Shown one piece after another: positions 63,522 through 64,000 of a stretch of DNA of 64,000 bases. The stretch lies in contig OX637356.1 in the NCBI GenBank assembly GCA_951799405.1, positions 14,593,229 to 14,657,228 on the forward strand, written 5' to 3'. Within the stretch, counting starts at the first letter, position 1. Each line of letters begins with the position of its first letter. Origin of the DNA: Agapetus fuscipes. Taxonomy: Eukaryota; Arthropoda; Insecta; Trichoptera; Glossosomatidae. Under the pieces are notes generated by a model. The model ran no database searches, was not told the origin of the DNA, and worked only from the letters and a program-made list of their open reading frames with translations. Both the position numbers and the translations under genes were made by a program.

Positions 63522-64000
63522 CTGAAAACATAAATGCACATTTATGAAACTAAGAATGAAAGGATAATCGGCAGTCAAAATAATTTAGAGGGGCCTTAGT
63601 TGATCAACAGTGGTGTTGATGTGCACCAATTTTACTATTTCAGTGTAATGATCTTGTGGCTTCTAGATTCAAATATCAGCAACAACCTGAAGTTCCCTTT
63701 CCAACCACCAGGAGGAAATCACGCATGTTACAGTTTCCAATGTTTCAAGAAACATGCTTCTTCTTTTTTTGGCATCTCACCCTGATGGATGTTACAGCCG
63801 TGGATTCATCTTTTAGTTGCAGAAGATTTAAGAATTAATTTTAAACCTATTGGTGATAATTTTAGATTTTTATACAATTTTTAAGAATAGATTTGAACAA
63901 AATGCTTATGCCATGCTATAAAAAGGCCAAAGCTGTATGTAGCATCAGACTTGTATCAGAGCTGTCAAGAAATACAAAAGTTAACTCTGTGAATAAACCA
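63522..64000 (-). other. Upstream intron of the coiled-coil gene (partial)
   Basis: No further exon with good splice signals is visible up to the window edge. Plus-strand frames here have no support. Confidence 0.5.

Overview
The window is AT-rich nuclear DNA from an animal, most likely an insect or other arthropod. Evidence: spliceosomal introns with GT/AG ends, a metazoan Rap1 GTPase, a 5S rRNA sequence of arthropod type, and dense layers of non-LTR, LTR, SINE and MITE copies. The species cannot be read from the sequence.

Layout. Positions 1-52,620 are almost wholly transposable elements, many nested. The largest are: (i) a compact, apparently very young LTR retrotransposon at 5,652-9,471 (minus strand; identical 165-bp LTRs, 5-bp target duplication, gag and pol joined by a textbook -1 frameshift signal); (ii) LINE-B at 22,171-27,6xx (minus), a two-ORF non-LTR element with nonsense codons; (iii) LINE-A at about 36,660-42,979 (plus), a two-ORF element whose ORFs are broken only by two later insertions, each flanked by a target duplication and each removable in frame; (iv) more than 20 copies of the 3' end of an RTE-type LINE (called LINE-R here), in two subfamilies told apart by a 5-bp or a 7-bp microsatellite tail. 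Two tRNA-headed SINE families (SINE1, SINE2) and at least seven inverted-repeat element families fill the gaps. One SINE2 copy abuts a well-preserved 5S rRNA sequence.

Positions 52,620-64,000 are mostly unique. They carry the only two host genes seen: Rap1 (53,472-54,026, plus, one uninterrupted coding exon) and the last four coding exons of a coiled-coil protein gene (60,290-63,521, minus) whose 5' part lies beyond the window. The two genes converge tail to tail across about 6 kb with no other recognisable gene.

Nesting gives relative ages. The LTR element sits inside a LINE-R tail, a LINE-R tail sits inside LINE-A ORF2, a Harbinger-type MITE sits inside LINE-A ORF1, a second MITE splits another LINE-R tail, a hairpin element splits a SINE2, and LINE-R tails split SINE1 and SINE2 copies. 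The most unusual items are the frameshift signal with a gag start inside the LTR, the 5S-SINE2 junction, the long perfect hairpin elements, and the tail-type subfamilies of LINE-R.
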